From the NCBI GenBank assembly GCA_949878495.1, contig CATLAR010000003.1, forward strand, positions 1 through 48,710: a stretch of DNA of 48,710 bases, written 5' to 3'. Every line of letters starts with the position of its first letter. Positions within the stretch are counted from its first letter, which is position 1. Positions 8,857 to 16,623 of this stretch are shown here, in pieces. A program made the translations under genes and the position numbers. The notes below the pieces were generated by a model, which did not search any database, was not told the origin of the DNA, and worked only from the letters and a program-made list of their open reading frames with translations. This DNA comes from an uncultured Christensenella sp. (GTDB lineage Bacteria; Bacillota; Clostridia; Christensenellales; Borkfalkiaceae).

Positions 8857-9111
8857 TTAGTCGGCTTTGAAAGGAAGCAGAGCCGCAACGCGTGCGCGCT
8901 TGATTGCCTTAGAAAGCTCCCTCTGGTGTTTAGCGCAGGTGCCGCTCATTCTGCGGGGAAGCATTTTGCCGCCCTCGCTGACGAATTTCTTTAAGCGGGC
9001 TACGTCTTTATAATCGATAACCTCTATTTTTTCCTGACAGAAAACGCAAACCTTTTTGCGGGGTGTTCTCTTATACGCCTTTTTTACGGGTGCCGTCTTA
9101 TTTTCTTCCAT
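8857..9111 (-). CDS. rpsR: 30S ribosomal protein S18
   Basis: 84 residues with the S18 core: KVCVFC near the N-terminus, [28 protein letters not shown] and a basic helix ending [10 protein letters not shown]18 binds the 30S platform together with S6. It is the last gene of rpsF-ssb-rpsR, 19 bases after ssb. The CxxC (CVFC) at the start is the zinc-site type remnant seen in some Firmicutes S18 proteins. Confidence 0.97.
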   Translation of the reverse strand: MEENKTAPVKKAYKRTPRKKVCVFCQEKIEVIDYKDVARLKKFVSEGGKMLPRRMSGTCAKHQRELSKAIKRARVAALLPFKAD

Positions 9112-9130
9112 AATATTATCTCCTTATTAC

Positions 9131-9550
9131 TCAGAAGGGAATATCCGTGTCGTCGTCGAAAGGTTGAAGCTGAGGCTTGGAACCTCTTGAAGACGAGGGC
9201 GCGGGCGCGTCGTTAAAGTCGTCGCCGTTGCCGCCGCGCGGGGTAAGGAACTCCACGTCCTGCGCAACGATGTCAACGCCCGTGCGCTTAATGCCCTGAC
9301 TGTCCTCGTAATTACGAAGCTCGATAGAGCCGATAACAGCGACTTTAATGCCCTTTCTCGTATAGCGGGCAACAGTGTCCGCCAGATTACGCCAAGCGAC
9401 GCAGTTGAAAAAGTCAGTCTTTCTCTCGCCGTCGGAACCCGAATAATTTCTGTTTACGGCAATCGCAAAACGGCAGACTTTGATGCCGCCCGAAGTTTCC
9501 GTAAGCTCGGGGTCGCGCGTTAAATTCCCAATTAAAAATACCTTATTCAT
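9131..9550 (-). CDS. ssb: Single-stranded DNA-binding protein
   Basis: 139 residues. An OB-fold (1-105) begins MNKVFLIGNLTRDPEL and carries FAIAVNR, FFNCVAWR and KGIKVAVIGSIE, all hallmarks of SSB. A flexible Asp/Pro/Ser linker leads to the acidic tip DDDTDIPF, the conserved tail that recruits replication and repair proteins. Position between rpsF and rpsR is the standard bacterial arrangement. The start is 9 bases after the rpsF stop. Confidence 0.97.
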   Translation of the reverse strand: MNKVFLIGNLTRDPELTETSGGIKVCRFAIAVNRNYSGSDGERKTDFFNCVAWRNLADTVARYTRKGIKVAVIGSIELRNYEDSQGIKRTGVDIVAQDVEFLTPRGGNGDDFNDAPAPSSSRGSKPQLQPFDDDTDIPF

Positions 9551-9559
9551 ATACTTATC

Positions 9560-9844
9560 CTATGCTTTAACCGTTATCATTCTTCTCAAAACCTCGACTG
9601 ACAGGTCGGAAATTCTTTCGATTTCCTTAACCGCCGAGCCGTCGGCTTCGAAAGTCATTACGCTGTAATCGCCGTCGGTCTTGTAGTTGATGGGATATGC
9701 GAGTTTTTTAACGCCCCATTTGTCTACCGAAACCACTTTGCCGCCCTTGGACGTTATAACGTCTTCGAACTTTTTGCCGAACGCTTCTTTTGCTTCGTCT
9801 GCAAGCGACGCGTCAAGCACGTAAATCATTTCGTAAGTTTTCAT
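9560..9844 (-). CDS. rpsF: 30S ribosomal protein S6
   Basis: 94 residues with KTYEMIYVLDASL at the N-terminus, WGVKKLAYPINYKTDGDY in the middle and DLSVEVLRRMITVKA at the end, the normal S6 layout. S6 pairs with S18 on the platform of the small subunit. First gene of the operon; a strong GGGAGGTG ribosome site precedes it. A hairpin in the leader may be the S6:S18 autoregulatory site. Confidence 0.97.
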   Translation of the reverse strand: MKTYEMIYVLDASLADEAKEAFGKKFEDVITSKGGKVVSVDKWGVKKLAYPINYKTDGDYSVMTFEADGSAVKEIERISDLSVEVLRRMITVKA

Positions 9845-9870
9845 AATTTTTCACCTCCCGGACTTAATCG

Positions 9871-9891
9871 GCATACCGTCGCGCGGTATGC
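9871..9891 (-). promoter_or_regulatory. Hairpin in the rpsF leader, possible S6:S18 binding site
   Basis: An 8-bp stem GCATACCG/CGGTATGC with loop TCGCG lies about 27 bases before the rpsF start. Autoregulatory S6:S18 leader RNAs with a conserved CCG are known upstream of rpsF in many bacteria; the stem and the ACCG/CCG content fit, but the exact bulge was not established here. Confidence 0.4.
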
Positions 9892-9899
9892 AAGGCTTT

Positions 9900-9915
9900 G
9901 CGCGGAATTCCGCGC
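9900..9915. repeat. Perfect 16-bp palindrome in the rpsF leader
   Basis: GCGCGGAATTCCGCGC is completely self-complementary and lies between the promoter and the leader hairpin, near the transcript 5' end. Confidence 0.7.
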
Positions 9916-9921
9916 TAAATT

Positions 9922-9950
9922 ATATTACATTATTTTAAATGCATTGTCAA
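9922..9950 (-). promoter_or_regulatory. Promoter of rpsF-ssb-rpsR
   Basis: Minus strand TTGACA (9945-9950), 17 bp, TAATAT (9922-9927). A TATAAT overlaps it at 9919-9924 with a 20-bp spacer. Confidence 0.65.
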
Positions 9951-9978
9951 GCGTTTTAGCTTCCGCCCGCCGCCGTTA

Positions 9979-12414
9979 TTACCCCAAATCGGGTAAATTT
10001 TCGGCTTTTTCCAACAGCGCGGCGAACTTTGAAATAGCTTCGGTAAGTTTAAGGTTGCCAAGCAGCACCACGTCGTCGCCGTTTTTCTCGACTATTCTGT
10101 TAAGGTCGTCGGGGTTGGTGAATACGAGAAGCTCGTTTTCGTGTAAATCGTAGAGCGTGGCGTTCGACATATTCAGCGAAACGTTGCCCATCATATCCGT
10201 AAGACTGTTGAGAGTGTACGCCTTTTCGCCGAGCGGCGTTAAAGTTCCGTCCGCCTGTTTCTCGTTCGTATACAGAAGCATTTTCCACATCCCCTGCGCT
10301 TCGCCGTAAGTGTAATAGGTTCTGCCGTCGTTGGGGAACGCCGTAAGTTTGCCTGCGTTCTCGCCGCCTTTGTTTACAAGCTCAGGCTTGCCGTTATTGT
10401 CAACGTAATAGATATAATCGGAATTAAAATTTTCCGCGGTGACCGTAATAAGATTCGCCGAGCCTTCCGTGCCGTCGCCGTAAATACTGTCCGCGTACAA
10501 ATCGTTGAGAGTCAGCGCCAGCAACGCGTCGGGCAGTTCGTTTATCGTCGTGTCGGCAAGGTTCTTCAAAAGGAAGTTGTTTTCAATACCGTCGACCATC
10601 TCGCCGAGCGTGAGCGTGTCGATTTTACCAGCAAGCGCGTTTACGGGAGTATCTTTGAGGCTCTGCAACAGCGCGTCCGAAGTTTCGTCGATATCGAGAA
10701 TGTCGCCGAGCTTAAGCGTGTTAATGCCGTCGCCCAGACTGATTACGGTATAATCGCCGAGCGCGTTCAAAATTTTATTGTCCGTTTTAACCAGCTCTTT
10801 GATTTTGAGTTTATAGGTCAGCGTATTGATTTTATCGTTAATTTCGTTTACCGCCGTGCCGCCGATAACGGTTTTTTCGCCGTCCTTGAGATAGTAAACG
10901 GAGGATATTATTTCTTTGCCGCCTACTTCGTTTACGGTTACGAAACATTCCACCTCGTCGGGATTAGCCGTGTCGCGTGAGAAATCGTATTTAGCCGTAT
11001 AAGCGTATTCCCCACCTTCCGCGGGCTGCAAATCGTAAATTCCGTACGCGAGATAAGCCATTATCGCTTCGTCGGGGTGAATATCCATCAGATTATCGAC
11101 GGTCATATCCTTCATAATCTCGTCGGTATCGAGTCCGTTCATAAGGTCGGCAACCGAGATAGACGGGAAATCGACCTGCGTTTCGCCGTCCGCATAGTAT
11201 GTGCGGATTACCTTGCCTTCCTCGTCGGTTTCTATAAAGCAAGGTTTTTCCACCGTGGTTTCACCGTCGGTATACTTATACGTTCCCGTATGCGAATAGG
11301 TCTGACCGACCGCCGCGGAAACGCCGTTTATTTTGTAAACGAGGCTCATCATAACCCCGTCGTTTGCGGCTACGGCAATCAGATCGGACAGCGGCAGATT
11401 GGAAAGGGTAGCCTCGAAGTCGAGTTTGCCGCTCATTATATCGCCGAGCGAGATTCCCGCAAGCACTTTTCTTGCAAGTTCATTTTCCTCGCCTTCGGTA
11501 AGCAAAGTGTCGAGATACACGCCCGCGAGCGTTTCCGAAACGTTGTTGAACGACCCCAAAGTAATGGGCGTAACGATTATTTTTTCGCCGTTTTCGACGT
11601 AGTAGTTACCCGAAAGGCTGGAAAATTCCTCGCTGTAAAGCGAGTAAACCGCGCCGTTCGCAACGCGCGCCTGAGGCTGAACGAAAGTATATTCGCCGTC
11701 GGTCACGTAACACGTTTCGCCTATGAAATAGTAGTTGAGTCTGTAATTTTCGCCGCTTTGGACGAGGTTTTCCACGTACTCCGCGGGAAGCGCGGAGTTA
11801 TCGCCCGAACGCAGATACGCACCGTCGGAAAGAACGTACGTATCGTAATAAACGGGATACTTTTCCTCGCCGTTGATAACGTATTTTGCTTCCGCGCCGA
11901 AGAACACCGCCTTGAATACGGGGTTTTCAAGCGATTCGCCCATACCGAACGAGTCCATCAGAGAAGCGGGCTGGATGAGCATTACTTTTTCCTGAACGAA
12001 CGTGCCGAAGTCCGCGAACTTGACCCCGACCATTTCCGAGCGGTCGAGTTCGATATATTTCGCCACGGCACCGTAAACGCCGTCAACCATACCGCGCACC
12101 GCGGGAACGAGCGTTTCGACCTCGCCTACGCTGAGGTTGTCGAAGTCGGAAAACATCGTGCCGAACTTAGTGAACAGTTCGAGAAGGTTGCCTACGCCGC
12201 CGTTTTCGGGGTCGGTATTGATTATGGGCTGGTCGCCGTTTTCGTCCTTTGAGTTGTCTACGCCGATTATTCCCAAAACGTTGTCGATATCGGCGCTAAG
12301 CGCGAAATACGCCACGCCCGCAATCGAACCCACGAGAAATATTATTCCGAAAAGAAAGCCGAGAAAAAACGATAAAAAGGAAAAACCCTTTTTGCGCGGC
12401 TGTGTTTTTTGCAT
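9979..12414 (-). CDS. Large membrane-anchored protein with short internal repeats, function unknown
   Basis: 811 residues from the ATG at 12414, chosen because AGGAGG lies 6 bases upstream; a longer reading from 12450 has no such site and would cover the leader hairpin. A Lys/Arg head is followed by a Phe-rich hydrophobic helix (about residues 12-37), leaving the rest outside the membrane. The middle contains paired beta-rich stretches with YTYGEA/YKYTDGET-like strands; the C-terminal third has imperfect units of about 33-35 residues of the form LxLGDxLD...LLxxLxDTxxNxLxxxIDT. No catalytic motif is visible. Single gene with its own promoter inside the end of cca. Likely an envelope protein; no family recognised. 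Confidence 0.75.
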   Translation of the reverse strand: MQKTQPRKKGFSFLSFFLGFLFGIIFLVGSIAGVAYFALSADIDNVLGIIGVDNSKDENGDQPIINTDPENGGVGNLLELFTKFGTMFSDFDNLSVGEVETLVPAVRGMVDGVYGAVAKYIELDRSEMVGVKFADFGTFVQEKVMLIQPASLMDSFGMGESLENPVFKAVFFGAEAKYVINGEEKYPVYYDTYVLSDGAYLRSGDNSALPAEYVENLVQSGENYRLNYYFIGETCYVTDGEYTFVQPQARVANGAVYSLYSEEFSSLSGNYYVENGEKIIVTPITLGSFNNVSETLAGVYLDTLLTEGEENELARKVLAGISLGDIMSGKLDFEATLSNLPLSDLIAVAANDGVMMSLVYKINGVSAAVGQTYSHTGTYKYTDGETTVEKPCFIETDEEGKVIRTYYADGETQVDFPSISVADLMNGLDTDEIMKDMTVDNLMDIHPDEAIMAYLAYGIYDLQPAEGGEYAYTAKYDFSRDTANPDEVECFVTVNEVGGKEIISSVYYLKDGEKTVIGGTAVNEINDKINTLTYKLKIKELVKTDNKILNALGDYTVISLGDGINTLKLGDILDIDETSDALLQSLKDTPVNALAGKIDTLTLGEMVDGIENNFLLKNLADTTINELPDALLALTLNDLYADSIYGDGTEGSANLITVTAENFNSDYIYYVDNNGKPELVNKGGENAGKLTAFPNDGRTYYTYGEAQGMWKMLLYTNEKQADGTLTPLGEKAYTLNSLTDMMGNVSLNMSNATLYDLHENELLVFTNPDDLNRIVEKNGDDVVLLGNLKLTEAISKFAALLEKAENLPDLG

Positions 12415-12428
12415 AATTACCTCCTGCA

Positions 12429-12447
12429 CGGAAAGCGGCGCTTTCCG
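12429..12447 (-). other. Leader hairpin next to the ribosome site
   Basis: CGGAAAGC, loop GGC, GCTTTCCG lies 2 bases upstream of the AGGAGG of the 811-residue protein. It could protect the 5' end or tune initiation. No T-run follows, so it is not a terminator. Confidence 0.5.
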
Positions 12448-12455
12448 CATTCATC

Positions 12456-12484
12456 ATTATATAACAATCAAAACGTAAATGCAA
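12456..12484 (-). promoter_or_regulatory. Promoter of the 811-residue protein
   Basis: Minus strand TTGCAT (12479-12484), 17 bp, TATAAT (12456-12461). The -35 overlaps the last codons of cca. Confidence 0.65.
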
Positions 12485-13817
12485 CCTTTGCGGCGTATTT
12501 TACGAGTTTATCATTGACGTTTTCCACGTTTTTTATAGCGCAATTTAACAAAAGTCCTTTAAGACACGCCGCCGTAAGCTCCTTGGGACAGCCCGCCGCG
12601 ATAAGCTCGTCGCCGCGGACGGCAAGCTCCTTTACGGTTAGCGGAAGCCCCTCTTCTCTCATTTTTTCAAGCACGCCGCGCATTTTTACGACCGTAGGCG
12701 CGGGCGAGAAATCGTCCTTGCACGCCGAAAAATCGGCTTGTTTCAAGAGCATTAAATCGTCGAAATACTCGTAATTCCGGACAATAAATCTGCGCACTTT
12801 GTTCTCTCCCGCGCGGCAGTCCAGATCGTACATATGCAGTTTTATAAGCGTTGCCGTGCGCTCGGCAAGTTTCTTTGGAACGCATAAACGCAGGCATATA
12901 TCGCGGGCAATCGCCTCGCCCCACTCGTCGTGACCGTGATATTTGCCGAAAGTATTCATACAGTAGGGCTTGCCCACGTCGTGCAAAAGCGCGGCGAGCC
13001 GCACCCTTTTATCGGCGTAAGCGGCGGCGCGGACAGAGTGTTCAAGAACGTCGTATTTATGGAAGTCCGCGCGCTGAAGCATACCCTCGCCCGCGGCAAG
13101 CTCGCCGAGAATTCGGGCAAGCACCCGCGTTTTCCTCAGAATATCCAGCCCGCGGTATACGGCGTGCTCAGCTCCGTATTTTTCGTCCGCATGCAAAATA
13201 GCGTTCAGTTCGGCGTAAATACGCTCGGGCGCGACGTCGGTAATCAGCCCGTCGTTCTCCCGCGCGCCTTCGATACATTCTTCCGACGGCGTAAAGCCCG
13301 TCTGCGCGGCGATACGCGCCAGACGCATTAATCGCAGTCCGTCCTCGCCGAAAACCTTGCGCGCGCCGTCGACCGTGGTCATTCTTTTGGCGTTAATATC
13401 GGCAATTCCGCCGAGCGGGTCGACGAATTGCCCCCCTGATATGTCGTAGTAAACGGCGTTGCATTTAAAATCGCGCCGTTTCGCGTCGAGCGTTATATCG
13501 TCGGTAAAATAGGTTTTTACGGGGCGGTGTGCGCCGCGGACGTACTCGTCCGAGCGGAAACAAGTAAACTCGTAATCTTCGCCGAAGCCGGTGAATTTGA
13601 CCGTGCCCGTGTTCTTGTAGACGGCGTTTACGGTAAACCCCGCCGCCTCCGCGCGCGCGATAAAATCATCGGTATCGGCGGGCGCGCAAATATCGTTGTC
13701 GGGCTTTTCGCATTTTAAACCTGCGAGAAAGTCGCGGCAACGTCCGCCTACGACGTAGAGCGGATACGGGCATTTTTCCGCAAGGTAAATTAAATTTTCA
13801 GGAAGTGTTTTTTTCAT
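12468..13817 (-). CDS. cca: CCA tRNA nucleotidyltransferase with HD domain
   Basis: 449 residues. Adds or repairs the CCA tail of tRNAs. The nucleotidyltransferase head shows VVGGRCRD (GG at 24-25), the metal-binding pair in PDNDIC (D40, D42), RRDFKCNAVYYD, and GEDGLRLMRLARIAAQTGF for RNA binding. The C-terminal half has an HD phosphohydrolase signature (H..ALLHDVGKP and later HGHDEWG). The combination is the usual class II CCA enzyme form with HD domain. GGGAG precedes the ATG. The nearby tRNA genes already encode CCA, so repair is likely its main duty for them. Confidence 0.93.
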   Translation of the reverse strand: MKKTLPENLIYLAEKCPYPLYVVGGRCRDFLAGLKCEKPDNDICAPADTDDFIARAEAAGFTVNAVYKNTGTVKFTGFGEDYEFTCFRSDEYVRGAHRPVKTYFTDDITLDAKRRDFKCNAVYYDISGGQFVDPLGGIADINAKRMTTVDGARKVFGEDGLRLMRLARIAAQTGFTPSEECIEGARENDGLITDVAPERIYAELNAILHADEKYGAEHAVYRGLDILRKTRVLARILGELAAGEGMLQRADFHKYDVLEHSVRAAAYADKRVRLAALLHDVGKPYCMNTFGKYHGHDEWGEAIARDICLRLCVPKKLAERTATLIKLHMYDLDCRAGENKVRRFIVRNYEYFDDLMLLKQADFSACKDDFSPAPTVVKMRGVLEKMREEGLPLTVKELAVRGDELIAAGCPKELTAACLKGLLLNCAIKNVENVNDKLVKYAAKVAFTF

Positions 13818-13871
13818 ACTGTTCTCCCGTTTTCAAACGCGCAAAATCAAAAAACAAATTCTGCGAACTTT

Positions 13872-13900
13872 ATTATAGCATATTTTCAAAAATATTGCAA
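13872..13900 (-). promoter_or_regulatory. Promoter of cca
   Basis: Minus strand TTGCAA (13895-13900), 17 bp, TATAAT (13872-13877). The hexamer TTGCAA is self-complementary and is shared with the opposite promoter. Confidence 0.7.
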
Positions 13901-13923
13901 TTCCCGAATTAATATTGTATAAT
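13895..13923 (+). promoter_or_regulatory. Promoter of the lipid kinase/phosphatase unit
   Basis: TTGCAA (13895-13900), 17 bp, TATAAT (13918-13923). Uses the same hexamer as the cca promoter on the other strand. Confidence 0.7.
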
Positions 13924-13981
13924 AATAGCAAAACGAGCGGCGGAAGGTTTTCCGCGGCGACTTACGAGAGAGGGAAAAGCC

Positions 13982-14857
13982 GTGCATTACATTCTGGTCA
14001 ACGAAACACACTTGAACCGCAAGGGGCACAGAAAGCTGGAGCTGGTCAAAAAAATCTTAACGCGGGCGGGGCTGGAATTTACCGTGCTTAAAACGCGCAA
14101 AGAGGGCGACGCAAAGGAATACACGCGCAAAATCACCTCCGACGGCGAGCGTAACGTCATAGTGGCGATGGGCGGCGACGGCACTTTACACGACGTTATA
14201 AACGGTTTCGCCGACTTTGACAAATGCTCGCTGGGACTCATACCGTTCGGCACGGGCAACGACTTTGCCGCTTCCGCGAAGATCCCCAAAAACGTTAAAA
14301 AAGCCGCCGCGCTGATAGTTAACGACAGTCCGCGCAAAATGGACTTTATCGAACTTTCGTCGGGACTGCGTTCCATAAACTCGGTGGGAATGGGCATCGA
14401 CGTAGACCTTCTGAAGCACGTTTACGAGCAGAACAAGAAAGGTAAAGGCAAGTACCTGCGCGCGCTTATTCATTCGTTGAAGCATTTCGAAAGCTGTAAA
14501 TTTACCGTTAGATACGACGGTAAGGAAGAACGGCATTTCGGGCTTATCGCGGCGATTGGCAACGCCAAGTACTGCGGCGGGGGCATAAAGCTCTTCCCCG
14601 AAGCCGAAATAGACGACGGATATCTCGACCTTCTGATAGTAGACTACATATCCCGCCCGAAGATACTCGGCGCGTTTATAAAGCTGGTGCTCGGCAAGGT
14701 CAATAAAGTAAAAAAAGTTACTTTCGTAAAGACCAAGGCCGCCGAATTTTTGTGCGAAGCCGAGAATTATACTATTCAGGCGGAGGGGGAATTATACGAT
14801 AATATCCCCGTAAAAGCGCACATAGTATCGGGGCAATTAAAATTTTACCTACCTTAA
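13982..14857 (+). CDS. Diacylglycerol kinase-family lipid kinase (DagK/YegS type)
   Basis: 291 residues from a GTG with GAGGG upstream. The nucleotide-binding loop GGDGT (64-68) followed by LHDVINGF and the PFGTGNDFA motif (88-96) are diagnostic for the DAGK catalytic family. CGGGIKLFPEAEIDDGYLDL is the conserved late motif. Such enzymes phosphorylate diacylglycerol or related lipids at the membrane and recycle lipid released by lipoteichoic acid synthesis. Followed after 15 bases by the PAS/PP2C gene, so the two are probably co-transcribed. Substrate cannot be told from sequence. Confidence 0.9.
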   Translation: MHYILVNETHLNRKGHRKLELVKKILTRAGLEFTVLKTRKEGDAKEYTRKITSDGERNVIVAMGGDGTLHDVINGFADFDKCSLGLIPFGTGNDFAASAKIPKNVKKAAALIVNDSPRKMDFIELSSGLRSINSVGMGIDVDLLKHVYEQNKKGKGKYLRALIHSLKHFESCKFTVRYDGKEERHFGLIAAIGNAKYCGGGIKLFPEAEIDDGYLDLLIVDYISRPKILGAFIKLVLGKVNKVKKVTFVKTKAAEFLCEAENYTIQAEGELYDNIPVKAHIVSGQLKFYLP

Positions 14858-14872
14858 AGGCTTTTATAATTT

Positions 14873-15943
14873 ATGTTGGAAAAATACCTCAGGCGAATTA
14901 TCGACAACGTTAAAACCGCGGTCGTGGTCGCCGACCAAAACTTAAAAGTAACGCTGTGCAACCGCGCTTTCCGCAACCTTTTTCAGGGCGGCGGACAGAG
15001 AGGCAAACTCGGCAACGTCGTGTGCTGTACGGAAAACGTGCAAAAATGCGGCTACGACGGTGGGTGCCGCGGGTGCGCGCTTGCGGGCGCGTTCGAGGAC
15101 GCGTTTCTATCGAACAAGGAGATTTCGCGCAGAGTGTTCCAACGCGTTAAAAGCGGCGACAGCGTGCGCGAAATAGCGTTTACCGTGACGGTGACCCCGC
15201 TCGGCGGCGGGCTGTGTATGGGCAGCGTGGACGACGCGTTCGAAATGGAGATTGCACGCGAACTGCAGACGGCGAAAAACATTCAGCAACGTCTGTTGCC
15301 CGCGGGTAAATGGGCGGGCGGCAAAAAATACTCGTATATGTACATTCCCTGCCGCGACATAGGCGGCGACCTGCCCGACGTGTTCACTCAGGGCGACGAC
15401 GCGTGCGGCGTGATTGCCGACGTTTCGGGCAAAGGCATTTCCGCGGGAATGCTTTCGGCGTTCGTCAAAGCCGCTTACGACAAGACCGCGCCCTCGCCCG
15501 CGGCGGCGATTAAAACTCTCGGCGCGAAGTTCAGGGAACTCAACCTTGACGAGCGCAACTACGTTACCGTAGCCGCGGTTAAAATAGACAACGCGAACAT
15601 TACCTATTCTATGGCGGGACACAACGTGCCCCTGCTTTTAAAATCGGGCGGCGGCATTACGCGGATAATGCTCAATTCCCCTCCCGTTTCCAACTGGTTT
15701 GACAACCCGTCATATTTCGACGACGTTATACCATACAAAAAAGGGGATATTTTAGTGCTTCTGACGGACGGCGTGACGGAATGCAAAAACTGGAAGGGCG
15801 AAATGTTCGGCGTGGACAAGGTGGCAAGAACGCTTTCAACCGCGCGGACGGCGGACGATTTTATCAAGTCGCTGGAAAGCAACCTGCGCGATTTCTGCAA
15901 CGACCTTAACGACGATATAACGGCTATAGCTTTCGACCTGTAA
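14873..15943 (+). CDS. PAS-SpoIIE (PP2C-type) serine phosphatase with Cys-rich PAS
   Basis: 356 residues. The N-terminal PAS-like domain (1-120) contains a cysteine cluster C51, C52, C59, C65, C68 in a CxxxxxGCxGC-like arrangement, similar to Cys-bearing PAS domains in anaerobes that may hold a metal or sense redox state. A helical linker (ELQTAKNIQQRLLP) leads to the SpoIIE/RsbU phosphatase domain with DIGGD (162-166), DVSGKG (183-188) and LTDGVTE near 304. These positions coordinate Mn/Mg in the family, which dephosphorylates anti-anti-sigma factors or other phosphoproteins. No partner switch genes (rsbV/rsbW-like) are in the window. Ends at a strong terminator. Confidence 0.87.
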   Translation: MLEKYLRRIIDNVKTAVVVADQNLKVTLCNRAFRNLFQGGGQRGKLGNVVCCTENVQKCGYDGGCRGCALAGAFEDAFLSNKEISRRVFQRVKSGDSVREIAFTVTVTPLGGGLCMGSVDDAFEMEIARELQTAKNIQQRLLPAGKWAGGKKYSYMYIPCRDIGGDLPDVFTQGDDACGVIADVSGKGISAGMLSAFVKAAYDKTAPSPAAAIKTLGAKFRELNLDERNYVTVAAVKIDNANITYSMAGHNVPLLLKSGGGITRIMLNSPPVSNWFDNPSYFDDVIPYKKGDILVLLTDGVTECKNWKGEMFGVDKVARTLSTARTADDFIKSLESNLRDFCNDLNDDITAIAFDL

Positions 15944-15949
15944 ATACGG

Positions 15950-15984
15950 GCGGCGCTTGCAAATTGCAAGCGCCGCTTTCGTTT
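15950..15984. terminator. Bidirectional intrinsic terminator
   Basis: GCGGCGCTTGCAA (15950-15962) pairs perfectly with TTGCAAGCGCCGC (15964-15976) across one base, then T-rich sequence. Lies between convergent genes. Confidence 0.85.
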
Positions 15985-16623
15985 TTAAATATTTCTTTTG
16001 ATTTTTTCGACTGCGGAAGCTCTGCCGTCCACGCCGAGTTTGAGATATATCGAGCTGATATAATTTCTCGCCGTACCGTCGGTAAGTTTGAGCGCGGAAG
16101 CAATCTGTCTGTTCGTGAACCCGTCGTAGAGCATAAGCGCGATTTCGATTTCCCTCTCGGAGAGATTGAACGCCTTTTTGAGTTTGTATTCCTTATCGGT
16201 TGAAACCATCGCCGCCGCGTCCGTTATCTTTTTGGCTATTTTCGCGGGCAGTATCGTATCCCCGTCGTAGGCGTTTTTTATGGCGTCGATAAGCGCGGTC
16301 GCGCCGATGTCCTTTAAAAGATATCCGCTCGCACCGTTGTTTATCGCGCTTAAAATATAGTCGCTGTCGTCGAAGGTCGTTAAAATTATTATTTTAATCC
16401 GTTCGTCAAGCTCTTTTATCTTCTTGGTGGCGACTACGCCGTTCATATTCGGCATTCTTATGTCCATAAGCACGACGTCGGGTTTGAGCTTGCCGCACAT
16501 ATCCAGCGCGATTGCGCCGTCGGAAGCAATGCCCACGACCTCGACTTCGTCCGAAGTATGCAAAACCGACTTTATCCCCTCGGCAAGTATCTGTTGGTCG
16601 TCAACGAGTAAAACTCTTATCAT
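15985..16623 (-). CDS. NarL/LuxR-family response regulator
   Basis: 212 residues. Receiver domain with the acidic pair DD (8-9), phospho-acceptor Asp54 in VVLMDIRMP, conserved Thr in IIILTTFDD and Lys in GYLLKD. The C-terminal LuxR helix-turn-helix (about 148-210) has LSEREIEIALMLYDGFTNRQIASAL and ends in NYISSIYLKLGVDGRASAV. Overlaps the kinase gene by 4 bases, so it forms a pair with it. Target genes are not evident; the divergent peptidase unit is a neighbour candidate only. Confidence 0.93.
   Translation of the reverse strand: MIRVLLVDDQQILAEGIKSVLHTSDEVEVVGIASDGAIALDMCGKLKPDVVLMDIRMPNMNGVVATKKIKELDERIKIIILTTFDDSDYILSAINNGASGYLLKDIGATALIDAIKNAYDGDTILPAKIAKKITDAAAMVSTDKEYKLKKAFNLSEREIEIALMLYDGFTNRQIASALKLTDGTARNYISSIYLKLGVDGRASAVEKIKRNI

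Noticed and set aside
11077-12252. 391-codon plus-strand ORF
   Set aside because: Lies opposite the 811-residue protein, has no ribosome site and a composition (many Arg/His/Phe) typical of antisense frames.
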